The notes: generated by a model from the sequence alone, not told the origin. Shown: positions 25,791-33,761, counted from the first letter of the stretch. The stretch is 64,000 nucleotides of DNA from Bacteroidales bacterium (GCA_017614715.1 JAGABI010000067.1:1-64000), one strand, 5' to 3'. Made by a program: numbers and translations.

Positions 25791-28223
25791 CTAGAATTTG
25801 CGGGTGTAACTGAACGACGGCAGCAGCGGCAGCACGGTAATCTTGGTTACCCTGACCCCTTCGCGTTTCACGGTGTATGTGCCTGGGTCATATTCCGTTG
25901 CCCTTTCCTTATATACAAAGTCGGGGTTCATGTTGTTGTAGACGTTATAGAGGCTGATGTTCCAGACGCGCTCCCCGTGGCGTTTCTTCTTGTGGAAGTT
26001 GACACCGAGGTTAAGGGTGTGGGTCGGGGGGAGGCGATAGTTGCCGCGGGACGACACATAATCTTCTTCGCGACGGTTGTCATTCACGTCCACCACGGTG
26101 AATTCCCTGGTAGTGAGGGTGGTGACGCCACCGGTAAAGAATTTCCAGCTGCCGGAGATATCGATGCAGTCATTGAAACGGTGGTTCACTACCAGGCTTA
26201 TGTCATGCCTGCGGTCGTATTTGAAAGGGAACCACTCGCCGCGATTGATGCTCCCGTCAGGGAAGCGGCGGTCACTCTTGGCCAGGGTGTAACCCAGCCA
26301 GCCGGTGGTGTTGCCCGTCTTTTTCTGAATGAAAAGTTCCATGCCGTAGGCACGCCCCTCGCCCATCGCCACCTTGTCTTCCCAGCCGCTGGATGTGATG
26401 AGAACCGACATGCCGTCTTTATACTCCAGGATGTTGTTCATCTTTTTATAATAACCCTCCAGGGAGAGCTCCCAGCCATGTCCGGCATCCCAGTAGGTAC
26501 CCAGGGAGAACTGGTCTGCCGTCTCCGGTTTGATATCCTTGGTGATGGGGACCCAGAGGTCGGTGGGGAGGGAAATATCTGTGGAGGCCAGCAGATGGAC
26601 ATATTGCGACATCCGGGCGTAAGAGGCCTTGACGCTGACCCCGCCGCCAATATCCAGGCGGCCGGAGAAGCGTGGTTGCGGGGAGAAGTAATTCTTACCC
26701 TGGGTGCGGAAGTAGCCCAGGTGTAACCCGGGATTGAAAGAGAGACGCTGCCCAATTACAAAGTCGTCTTCTATATAGAGCGATACCTCGTGCCCGATAA
26801 GTTTGTTCCCGGAAGACATGTTCATGGTTGTGTCCATCAGAGTCTCTTTGCCGACGGTCTCCTTCTCGGAGAAGGTCGCCGTCTGGGGCCGGAAGTCATG
26901 GTGGATATACTCCACGCCAAATTTTACGAGGTGCTCGGGGACCGGGTTGTAATCGAAATCCATCTTGAAATCGATGTCGTTTATGCCCGAATCGTATGTC
27001 ACGTCCATTTTCTGCTGGGTCTCTATCCCCCTCTCTTTGCAGTAATCGAGATAGGTCAAATCTACATCCATCTCGTAGTGGTTATAGGCCAGGGTGGTGT
27101 TTGCAAAGAGTTTGCTGCCAAAGGCATGGTTCCAGCGGAGCGCCCCCACCGTATTGCCCCAATCCACGTTGATGTTGGTGTTTTCCCGGCGTACTACGTC
27201 AGAATCAGACCCGCGATGGGTGTAATCGTCGTAATTGTAACTGTAGTCGTCTTCATATTTCACCAGGAAGCGGTCGCGGCCGTGATATACGCTCGCAATC
27301 AGGCGGTCGCCGTTGCTGAACTTGTGTGCAATCTTGCCGTTCAGGTCGTAGAAATAGTAGTTGGCCGGGACGTCAAAGTAGCGCAATATCGGGGTGAAGA
27401 GGAACGAATGGAGCACGCGCCCGCTCATGGAGAAGGTGGTCGTACCCTTCACAATGGGGCCCTCCAGGTGTACCCGGTCAGAAAGCATTCCCACGCTCAC
27501 CAGGCCGTGGAACTCCTGGTCGTTACCGTCGTTGGTGCGCACATCAATCACAGACGACAACCGTCCGCCGTAGCGGGCCGGGAAGGAGCCCTTGAACAAG
27601 GTCACCTTCTTCACCGCCTCCGGCGTAAACACGGAGAAGATGCCGAACATGTGGTTGACTCCGTAGAGCGGGATATCGTCCAGAAGGATAAGGTTTTCGT
27701 CAGGGCCGCCGCCGCGCACATAGATGCCGGACGATCCGGTGGAACCGCCCTGCACGCCGGGCAAAAACTGCAGAGACTTGAGCACATCCTTCTCACCGAA
27801 CAGGGCCGGCATGGTCTCCAGCACACTCTGCGGCACCTCCAGCGCGCCGGTGTTGGTGGAGTTAAGTCCCGCCTCCTTACGTGCCGTCACCACCGCCTCC
27901 TTTATTGAAGCCGATGGCTCCAGATGGACGTTTATCACAGTATCCCGGCTCAAGAAGAGCGTCTCTGTGTGGTCTGCATAACCCAAAAATGACCATGTAA
28001 CAGAGCGTTCCCCTGCCGGCAGGCTCAGCGTATAATAGCCGTAATTGTTTGAAACCGCTCCCACCAGGGGCGCCCCCTGCACCGGATTATTATAAATGAC
28101 GCCGGCACCAATCAAGCTCTCCCCGCTCTTCGCGTCAGTGATATAGCCGCTCACAGTAATCTTCTGGGCAAAGGCCGCCGCCCACGCCGCAATCATCATC
28201 AAAACACACAATACCCTTTTCAT
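25791..28223 (-). CDS. TonB-dependent outer membrane receptor
   Basis: 810 residues. A signal peptide is followed by a carboxypeptidase-regulatory-like domain (VSGYITDAKSGESLIGAGVI, about 24-110), a plug with GIYVRGGGPDENLILLDDIPLYG, and a 22-stranded-type barrel ending in ...PSFSYTRKF with a C-terminal phenylalanine. It imports an unknown ligand using TonB energy. No SusD partner follows; the DUF4249 lipoprotein takes that place. It is the first gene of a three-gene operon. A weak -7-like TAACTTCG lies about 35 bases upstream. Confidence 0.93.
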   Translation of the reverse strand: MKRVLCVLMMIAAWAAAFAQKITVSGYITDAKSGESLIGAGVIYNNPVQGAPLVGAVSNNYGYYTLSLPAGERSVTWSFLGYADHTETLFLSRDTVINVHLEPSASIKEAVVTARKEAGLNSTNTGALEVPQSVLETMPALFGEKDVLKSLQFLPGVQGGSTGSSGIYVRGGGPDENLILLDDIPLYGVNHMFGIFSVFTPEAVKKVTLFKGSFPARYGGRLSSVIDVRTNDGNDQEFHGLVSVGMLSDRVHLEGPIVKGTTTFSMSGRVLHSFLFTPILRYFDVPANYYFYDLNGKIAHKFSNGDRLIASVYHGRDRFLVKYEDDYSYNYDDYTHRGSDSDVVRRENTNINVDWGNTVGALRWNHAFGSKLFANTTLAYNHYEMDVDLTYLDYCKERGIETQQKMDVTYDSGINDIDFKMDFDYNPVPEHLVKFGVEYIHHDFRPQTATFSEKETVGKETLMDTTMNMSSGNKLIGHEVSLYIEDDFVIGQRLSFNPGLHLGYFRTQGKNYFSPQPRFSGRLDIGGGVSVKASYARMSQYVHLLASTDISLPTDLWVPITKDIKPETADQFSLGTYWDAGHGWELSLEGYYKKMNNILEYKDGMSVLITSSGWEDKVAMGEGRAYGMELFIQKKTGNTTGWLGYTLAKSDRRFPDGSINRGEWFPFKYDRRHDISLVVNHRFNDCIDISGSWKFFTGGVTTLTTREFTVVDVNDNRREEDYVSSRGNYRLPPTHTLNLGVNFHKKKRHGERVWNISLYNVYNNMNPDFVYKERATEYDPGTYTVKREGVRVTKITVLPLLPSFSYTRKF

Positions 28224-28672
28224 ACCACCTTAAATGAAGATATTGTGCGAAGTTAACAAAAAATACTGCAACGAGATAATCATGGCTCTGGGAAAGAACG
28301 TATCTGGGCCGGGCAGAAGCCTCCGCTTGCAAAGGAATCGTCGCTATTCCGTTCGGTGGCCTTTTCTCCCACACAATACTGGGGCTCTGCCCCAAACCCT
28401 GCCGCTACAGCCTTGCTATTGTACACCCCAACCCTGCTCGGCTTCCGCTATCGCCTGCAGGCGACTACCTAATCTCGAGGACTCGCTACGGGTACTAGCG
28501 TCCCCTCCGCTCAGACATCTCTCGCTTTTAACGGCATTTTTGAGCGCTGCGAAATAGCACGATGGAAGCCTCACGGCTCCCATCGCTTGCACCGGCCCCC
28601 TCACTCAAACCGCTCCGACCCTTTCAAGCTGCGGCATTTTCTGCCCGGCAATCTGGCACAGTTGTATTTTTC

Positions 28673-28814
28673 CGGCAATCACAAGCGGCCGATGTACGCC
28701 CGTACACCACTGTGTCGTGGGGGATCCCGCTTTGGGTGCTGATATCAGCGAGTAGAGCGGACGCCCCTGCCTCATACACACGCGTCACGGCATTTAATCC
28801 GCTTGTGATTGCCG
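28673..28814. repeat. 142-bp element with 16-bp perfect terminal inverted repeats
   Basis: CGGCAATCACAAGCGG at 28673-28688 is the exact complement of 28799-28814, and the flanks TTTTC/GAAAA extend the symmetry imperfectly. Internal hairpins such as GTACGCCCGTAC are present. Its size is almost the same as that of family A (143 bp), but the sequence differs, so it may be a second family of REP/MITE-like element. Confidence 0.7.
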
Positions 28815-28873
28815 AAGAAAACTGACTAATAGACATAAATCAAACCCTTCCCACAAGCACCGACGAGACCACC

Positions 28874-28937
28874 GGCGGAGCCCGCCGAGGAGGGCAGTCG
28901 GTATAGCCCACCGCAGCTCCAACGGGAAATAACCGCC
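28874..28937 (+). repeat. Repeat family B, degenerate copy 4
   Basis: GGCGGAGCCCGCCGAGGAGG, then ATAGCCCACCGCAGCTCCAACGGG and AATAACCGCC follow the order of family B. The left end (GGTTATCC) is lost and several positions have changed. It shows the family is dispersed beyond the RAYT neighbourhood. Confidence 0.6.
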
Positions 28938-29013
28938 ACCGACCTGTCACGAGTTGCAGGCAGAAGCCTCCGCAAGAAGGCCTTGCTCTGCAACAATTAT
29001 TTGTTTTAAATAA

Positions 29014-29052
29014 ATATAATCGGCAATTTATTCTTGCTGTTGCCGATTTATT
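29014..29052 (+). promoter_or_regulatory. Inverted repeat matching the antitoxin upstream palindrome
   Basis: AATCGGCAA (29018-29026) and TTGCCGATTTATT (29040-29052) form an imperfect palindrome with a 13-base spacer. The full 39 bases match, on the opposite strand, the palindrome at 32943-32981 with a few changes, spacer included (TTTATTCTTGCTG against TTATTTCTTGTTG). It lies about 140 bases before the promoter at 29195-29225. A shared operator is the simplest reading; a leftover piece of a related antitoxin gene is the alternative. Confidence 0.5.
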
Positions 29053-29194
29053 AAAAATCTAACTACGGCAAATTGCACTACGTGCTGTCTTACGACACGT
29101 CGGCTTCACTAGCGCCCATCACATTTTCTACATACTTTGGGCCGCTTCGAGATAATGTTTTCGGTAAAAATATCTAAAAAAATAATAGAAATAT

Positions 29195-29225
29195 ATTGTT
29201 TAGGTTGAAATCGTTACTATATTTG
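29195..29225 (+). promoter_or_regulatory. Promoter of the HARE-HTH/glycosylase operon
   Basis: ATTG at 29195-29198, 19 bases, TATATTTG at 29218-29225. The -7 box is perfect and the -33 box has three of four bases. Transcription would start near 29232, about 24 bases before the ATG. Confidence 0.65.
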
Positions 29226-29255
29226 CACAAAAAAGTTTACTAGCCACAAATCTAT

Positions 29256-29966
29256 ATGATACATGATCATACCCCGACGGAAGTTGCAGCTTCCATCAAG
29301 GAAATCATTAAAGAGAAATATGGTAGCATAAACGCGTATGCTCAAGAGAAGAAAAAAACGGCTACTCAAATGTACGCTCTGCTTAATGGTAAGGATTATC
29401 TAAAATTGTTCACGGCTGTTCGATTCAGCGCCGACTTGGACGTAACCATTGATTATTGCACAAAAGGTACCCTACCTATCCTCAGCCCGGAACATAATTA
29501 CAACCTGCTGCTTGATGCTGCCACAGATTTCTATTATGCCGTAAGAGATGAAGACAAAGCCCGCGATGAGTATGAACGCAGATATGATAATCTGTCTTCA
29601 GAGGACAGAGCCATTTTCAAGAAGGTCTTAACAAAACTGCGTATTGACAAAGCAAAAGCAGGATGTGCGCTTGTTGATTTGCTGAACGCTGGATGGGATG
29701 AAGAGAACTACGAAAATAATATTGAGAAACCAACAATACCCAAAAGCTCTATGAAACTACACGAAGCCATTCAAGAGGTAATCCGCGAAAGCGGGATAGC
29801 TCTTACATTCACAGAAATCGCAAACCAAATCAATGCGCAAGGTCTTTACACACGAAAAGACGGCCAGAAAGTCCCTGCCAGCCAGATTTCTGCCAGAGTG
29901 AAGAATTATCCGCATCTATTTATCGTCGACACTGATAACTGCCCCCATACGGTAACATTGAATTAA
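29256..29966 (+). CDS. HTH protein with C-terminal HARE-HTH domain
   Basis: 236 residues. Residues about 11-66 look like a helix-turn-helix of the Cro/XRE type (IKEIIKEKYGSINAYAQEKK, TATQMYALLNGKDYLKLFT). Residues 166-226 match the HARE-HTH winged helix (MKLHEAIQEVIRESGIALTF, TEIANQINAQGLYTRKDG, QISARVKNYPHLFIVD), a domain found in RNA polymerase delta subunits, restriction enzymes and chromatin proteins. The middle is helical and charged. It is probably a DNA-binding regulator or sensor for the operon. AT-richer than the core genes, so likely acquired. Confidence 0.7.
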   Translation: MIHDHTPTEVAASIKEIIKEKYGSINAYAQEKKKTATQMYALLNGKDYLKLFTAVRFSADLDVTIDYCTKGTLPILSPEHNYNLLLDAATDFYYAVRDEDKARDEYERRYDNLSSEDRAIFKKVLTKLRIDKAKAGCALVDLLNAGWDEENYENNIEKPTIPKSSMKLHEAIQEVIRESGIALTFTEIANQINAQGLYTRKDGQKVPASQISARVKNYPHLFIVDTDNCPHTVTLN

Positions 29967-30004
29967 TAACTCTGACCGATAATGGTCACTTTTGCAATAT
30001 AACT

Positions 30005-30499
30005 ATGAACTATAAAGAAGGATTACAGCCAATCATTGGCAATAACCCAAGAATCCTTATTCTTGGATCCCTCCCCGGCGACGAATCCTTGAGAAAGCAG
30101 GAGTATTACGGCAACCCAAAAAATATGTTTTGGGATGTGATGAATGGTATTCTTGGAGAGCCTGTACCGGTGCAATATGCTAAAAAGGTTGATTATTTGA
30201 AACGTCATGGAATTGCATTATGGGATGTCCTCCATGTAGCAGAAAGAGCAGGAAGCCTTGACGCAAATATACGTAATGGAGAGTTCAATGATATCGAAAG
30301 ACTGATTTCTGAGAACCCGTCTATAGCGGTCATTGCCACGAATGGTGGCGAGGCAGAAAAGTCTTTCAGAAAATACCTGCGCAGGCATCCATCCATTATC
30401 GGCCATAGAATTTGTTATTGTAAAAGTACAAGTCCGATGGTCTTATGCTCAGGATGGAATCTTGATAAACTGATCGAACAGTGGCGTGAAATCCTGTAG
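30005..30499 (+). CDS. DNA-deoxyinosine (hypoxanthine) glycosylase, UDG superfamily
   Basis: 164 residues with the compact uracil-glycosylase fold. ILILGSLPGDESLRKQEYYG and NPKNMFWDVMNGIL are typical of the hypoxanthine-DNA glycosylase branch (UDG family 6), followed by GIALWDVLHVAERAGSLDA and the C-terminal TSPMVLCSG loop. It removes deaminated bases to begin excision repair. It lies 38 bases after the HARE-HTH gene and 3 bases before the membrane protein, so the three genes are probably one operon. Confidence 0.85.
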   Translation: MNYKEGLQPIIGNNPRILILGSLPGDESLRKQEYYGNPKNMFWDVMNGILGEPVPVQYAKKVDYLKRHGIALWDVLHVAERAGSLDANIRNGEFNDIERLISENPSIAVIATNGGEAEKSFRKYLRRHPSIIGHRICYCKSTSPMVLCSGWNLDKLIEQWREIL

Positions 30500-30502
30500 C
30501 CA

Positions 30503-30886
30503 ATGAAGCAGAAAGGACAGAGTGACATAAAGGAAAATGAACCCTTCATTGACAAGTTGAAGGTGATTGGTCTTATCGGCACTCCGCTTTGGATCCTTTT
30601 ATTCTTTTTTTGCTGCGTAGGAATATGTGAGTGTTTTGATAAACACGAAAAGAAAGCAGTAACGTCTCCGCCCTATAGGTTAGAAGAAATCAAAAACCAT
30701 CACACACTGGATCAAACGATTTCTGGCGAAGGACATACTTTTAAGTCCTTTCAAAGTAAAGAGAATCAATTGTTAGACGAGTTGTACAATGACGACTATT
30801 ACGATTATTCCGATTATTATGACGGCCTTGACGGAGAGCACGCCGATATTGATTTCAATGACATCATTGATTATTTCGAAGATTAG
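30503..30886 (+). CDS. Small membrane protein with acidic, tyrosine-rich tail
   Basis: 127 residues of no recognised family. One hydrophobic span (VIGLIGTPLWILLFFFCCVG, about residues 22-41) with three cysteines just after it separates a charged N-terminus from a soluble tail. The last 35 residues are rich in Asp and Tyr (DDYYDYSDYYDGLDGEH). It starts three bases after the glycosylase stop, which suggests shared expression. Role unknown. Confidence 0.6.
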   Translation: MKQKGQSDIKENEPFIDKLKVIGLIGTPLWILLFFFCCVGICECFDKHEKKAVTSPPYRLEEIKNHHTLDQTISGEGHTFKSFQSKENQLLDELYNDDYYDYSDYYDGLDGEHADIDFNDIIDYFED

Positions 30887-31644
30887 CTTGCACTTCGTGG
30901 AAGAGGGTTTTGTGTATTTTCAAAAATGCGCAACAGTTTTTGAAACGACAATTGCTCTTTTGCGCTTTCTGAACGCTTTATTTTGAGATTTTGTCCAATC
31001 GTTTGTCTGAAAAACTCCTATATTGCGTCCTGGCTCAAGCTAAATGCCTGGGGCGGACTGTATAGAATTGTTTGGTTATCAGAAAATAATCCATAACTGG
31101 GATATTAGACATTTGGGGTGATGGAATCGCTGTAATTGACTATCATTCATATATTTGCAGCGATTATTACTGATATGCTTAAAAAATGCTTTTTTGTGGG
31201 TCTACATATGTGGTCCACAATGGCCTGAGAGGTTGTATCCAACGGTATAAAAGCAACGATGTGGCCACCGATATTATCTAATTCCTATTCCAGTCCCGCC
31301 AAAGCGCCATGAGATCCGCGACGGCCCGTCCGTTTTATGCGGCAGTTGAGGGGCCAAAGGATTTAGGAAGGTTGGAGGTAGTGCTCCCTCTATAGTTTCA
31401 TGGAGACCATAACAAAACTTGACGGCCGATTTGGCGGAGCATTAGTCGGAGGTCGGCACTTACCTCAAAGAAACCGTGGGCGCCCGTGCCCTCGTAAAAC
31501 GGGAGGGGCCCGCAAGATGCTAGTTATCGCGCAGCGATGACGTAGCAGATTGTGGGAGGGATGGAGTGAGCGTAGCGAACGGAAGTTTCTGGAGGTAAGT
31601 GCCGCCGCAGCATTGCTCCGCCACTTACATTGTAACAACACTCT
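30887..31644. other. Non-coding segment between the glycosylase operon and hepT
   Basis: About 750 bases with no supported gene. A TATATTTG -7-like box occurs near 31150 without a clear -33 partner. The stretch 31195-31275 contains short frames that could be gene remnants but show no family match. The right half carries the 190-bp inverted-repeat element at 31433-31622. Confidence 0.55.
31433..31622. repeat. 190-bp element with two-part inverted ends
   Basis: The outer arms GGCGGAGC (31433-31440) and GCTCCGCC (31615-31622) pair, and so do inner arms GGCACTTACCTC (31455-31466) and GAGGTAAGTGCC (31592-31603); 11-14 unpaired bases lie between. The similarity continues a little inward (AAAGAAAC against CAGAAAC). 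It is a third palindrome-ended element in the window, unlike families A and B in sequence. It lies 22 bases from the hepT stop. Confidence 0.65.
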
Positions 31645-31983
31645 CTATTCTGCTGCTTTCAAGTAAGCACTCAAAGCAGGAAGGTCTTTTTGGATTATTT
31701 CCCAAACAGTCTTCATATCCACAGTGTAATAATCGTGGACGAGTACGTGGCGAAGCCCTTCTATCGCTGCCCAATCTATCGTTGGATGATTGACCACATA
31801 GTCCCTTGACAGTTTATATGCTCCCTCCCCAATACATTGCAGGTTATATATAACTGCGTGGCATAACAATTTGTTCTTCACAAAAGATTCGCAGGAATCC
31901 ACACCTGCCATATATTCTCCTATGTTGGCAATAGAGTCCCGCATCAATTCTAGTCTGGCGCCATCATTCACTTTATCTCTCAT
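31645..31983 (-). CDS. HepT-like toxin (HEPN domain)
   Basis: 112 residues, all helical, with the HEPN RNase motif R-x4-H-x-Y as R78 HVLV H83 D Y85 (RHVLVHDYY), and LCHAVIYNLQCIGEGAYKLS typical of the HepT/DUF86 family. HepT is an RNase toxin silenced when the partner MNT nucleotidyltransferase adds AMP to the motif tyrosine (Y85 here). Its start overlaps the end of the nucleotidyltransferase gene by 11 bases, as in known pairs. Confidence 0.87.
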   Translation of the reverse strand: MRDKVNDGARLELMRDSIANIGEYMAGVDSCESFVKNKLLCHAVIYNLQCIGEGAYKLSRDYVVNHPTIDWAAIEGLRHVLVHDYYTVDMKTVWEIIQKDLPALSAYLKAAE

Positions 31984-32911
31984 AAATCAGGTATTTATCT
32001 CTATCTGCAGAAGGTACGGCAAATGGTTTTAGAGTACCATTGGTAACCAAGTCTACTTCACGGTTTATGGCCTGCTCAATGTTGAGTTTGAATCGGATTA
32101 TATCAAGCAGCGATATGTGCGCCTCTTTGTCGTAATCCACAAGCAGGTCCAGATCACTTTCGGGCTTTTCTTCCCCTCTGGCAAATGACCCGAACACCCA
32201 AGCTCTTGTGACAGGGATAGTCGACAAACAATCCTGTACTTTGGAAAACATTTCTATACGGGATGTATCTAGCGACGATACGCAGTGCATCAATTCTTCT
32301 GTCACGCCACGCCTTGCCGCGTATCGTTTCATCCGGTTGTGATTAATGGGGAATATTTCCATCATTCTTTGAAATTGATGCTTTGCCGAGGCCTCGTCTG
32401 CAGGCTTTTGGCACAGCAAATCCACCAGACTTTTCTCCAAAGACGGTATCACAATCCCTTCATCTTGGATTAGCGGAGCTTCAGATACAGAAGGGCCAAC
32501 AATAACATACCCCTCAATTGGCGCGGGGAACCTGTCGGCAGCCTTCTTATCAACCACCTTGTAACCATGCATTTCCAAGCACTTGCTGATTTCAGGCAAA
32601 TCACCTTTGTATGCCTCTACATAAAGGTTCTTGTTCTTTTCATAAAGACAGTGATCTATCCCAACACACTCGCTTATCAGAAGTTTGTTTACCTCCCGCA
32701 TCAATGGGGTGATGTCTGGCTGATACGTAGGCTTATGAATCGGTATGTATCTACCACGCCCGACCCTAGATAAGAGCCCCGCATTACAAAGAGCCCGTAT
32801 TTTAGAATACACTGTCGCAACCGGAACACCTTCATACTCTTCAAGAAAGGCCTTTGTCGTCAACTCTTTCTGTGTTCTTAAGAGTCTTTCCGTCTTTTCA
32901 TCTGTGCGCAT
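31973..32911 (-). CDS. MntA-type nucleotidyltransferase antitoxin fused to an N-terminal winged-helix domain
   Basis: 312 residues from the ATG at 32911 (MRTDEKTERLL). ATGs at 32989 and 33010 are also open, but the latter overlaps ispD. The first 60 residues resemble the AbiEi-type winged helix (LTTKAFLEEYEGVPVATVYS, LCNAGLLSRVGRGRYIP), followed by an AbiEi-like middle region (EGIVIPSLEKSLVDLL). The last 85 residues are the MNT domain with GSFARGEEKPESDLD (the GSx10DxD motif) and the third carboxylate in REVDLV. Most MntA antitoxins are only the nucleotidyltransferase. The fusion would join DNA-binding autoregulation and toxin modification in one chain. HepT follows with an 11-base overlap. 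Confidence 0.82.
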   Translation of the reverse strand: MRTDEKTERLLRTQKELTTKAFLEEYEGVPVATVYSKIRALCNAGLLSRVGRGRYIPIHKPTYQPDITPLMREVNKLLISECVGIDHCLYEKNKNLYVEAYKGDLPEISKCLEMHGYKVVDKKAADRFPAPIEGYVIVGPSVSEAPLIQDEGIVIPSLEKSLVDLLCQKPADEASAKHQFQRMMEIFPINHNRMKRYAARRGVTEELMHCVSSLDTSRIEMFSKVQDCLSTIPVTRAWVFGSFARGEEKPESDLDLLVDYDKEAHISLLDIIRFKLNIEQAINREVDLVTNGTLKPFAVPSADRDKYLIYER

Positions 32912-32942
32912 CGCTTCAATATCATTTTCGCGCAAGATACTA

Positions 32943-32981
32943 AATAAATCGGCAACAACAAGAAATAATTGCCGATTTATT
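32943..32981 (-). promoter_or_regulatory. Perfect 13-bp inverted repeat upstream of the fused antitoxin
   Basis: AATAAATCGGCAA (32943-32955), 13 bases, TTGCCGATTTATT (32969-32981): arms perfectly symmetric. It ends 32 bases before the preferred antitoxin start, where an autorepressor would bind. The near-copy at 29014-29052 has the same spacing. If translation began at 32989 or 33010 the palindrome would be inside the coding region instead. Confidence 0.6.
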
Positions 32982-32996
32982 AAAAACATATATACG

Positions 32997-33680
32997 CTAT
33001 TCAGCTGCATTCTTCAGCCGCAGCCGGGCTAACTCCAGGTCTTCCGGGGTGGTGATTTTGATGTTGTATTTGATGCCTTCGACCAGGTTGACGCGGTAGC
33101 CGGCGGCCTCTACAACGGAGGCGTCGTCGGTAAAGGCGGGGTCGAAGGGGAGTTTGTAGGCGGCTTTGATGACTTCGCTGCGGAAGACTTGAGGCGTCTG
33201 GATCAGGCGGATATCGTCTCTTTTGAGGACATAGCTCTCGGGGCCGTTGACCTCGCGGACGGTCTCTACGGGCGCCAGGGCGGGAATGGCGTTGCCCAGC
33301 TCCTCCCCCGCGGCGAACATATTTTCCAGAAACTCCTCGGTGACAAACGGCCGCACCCCGTCGTGTACCGCCACCACGCTGTTGTCGGGCAGGTACTGCA
33401 GCGCGTTCTGTACGGAATGGAAGCGGGTGACGCCACCGGAAGGGATGGCGTAACGCTCCAGGAAGCCGTAATCGTCGCAATATTTCTTCCAATACTCTTT
33501 CCACTCCTGGTTCACCACCACGATGATTCCCACGGGGAAAGAGAGCGAGAGGAACCGCTCTATAGTGTGACGCAGGATGGGCTTGCCGCCGACAGATATG
33601 AACTGCTTGGGGAGGTCTCCACCCATGCGGGTGCCGCTCCCTCCGGCCACGATAATCGCGTATTTCTTACGACCGTCCAT
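32997..33680 (-). CDS. ispD: 2-C-methyl-D-erythritol 4-phosphate cytidylyltransferase
   Basis: 227 residues. The nucleotide-binding start IIVAGGSGTRMGGDLPKQF, the central VAVHDGVRPFV and the C-terminal DDASVVEAAGYRVNLVEG and NIKITTPEDLELA are diagnostic. It activates MEP with CTP in non-mevalonate isoprenoid synthesis. It is divergent from purH, and its 3' end borders the toxin-antitoxin segment. Confidence 0.95.
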   Translation of the reverse strand: MDGRKKYAIIVAGGSGTRMGGDLPKQFISVGGKPILRHTIERFLSLSFPVGIIVVVNQEWKEYWKKYCDDYGFLERYAIPSGGVTRFHSVQNALQYLPDNSVVAVHDGVRPFVTEEFLENMFAAGEELGNAIPALAPVETVREVNGPESYVLKRDDIRLIQTPQVFRSEVIKAAYKLPFDPAFTDDASVVEAAGYRVNLVEGIKYNIKITTPEDLELARLRLKNAAE

Positions 33681-33700
33681 AAACCGCTATTTTTCCATCA

Positions 33701-33708
33701 CAAATGTA
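33701..33708 (-). promoter_or_regulatory. -7 element of ispD
   Basis: TACATTTG on the minus strand, a full TAnnTTTG match, 20 bases before the ispD ATG. The -33 region has only weak TTTA/TTAG matches. Confidence 0.5.
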
Positions 33709-33729
33709 ATGTATTTCACACAATTTAAC

Positions 33730-33737
33730 TAAATTTG
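33730..33737 (+). promoter_or_regulatory. -7 element of purH
   Basis: TAAATTTG at 33730-33737, a full -7 match. Transcription would start near 33744, after the first in-frame ATG at 33735 and before the ATG at 33762; this decides the purH start. No good -33 box was found. Confidence 0.55.
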
Positions 33738-33761
33738 TGGGCTATATTACTCTTATTGAAA

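Larger units (their letters stand above)
28224..29013. other. Non-coding segment with palindromic repeats
   Basis: About 0.8 kb with no convincing gene. It contains a 142-bp element with 16-bp inverted ends (28673-28814) and a partial family B repeat (28874-28937). The rest (28280-28660) is GC-rich with many short hairpins, and reading frames there are short and unlike any family I know. It marks the left border of the second accessory segment. Confidence 0.6.

Noticed and set aside
28562-28836. Small genes in the intergenic segment after the TonB receptor
   Set aside because: The short frames overlap the 142-bp inverted-repeat element on both strands and have no start context or homology.
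31195-31290. Possible decayed gene (frame reading YVVHNGLRGCIQRYK)
   Set aside because: Only about 25 codons without a start or any family match; not enough to call a pseudogene.
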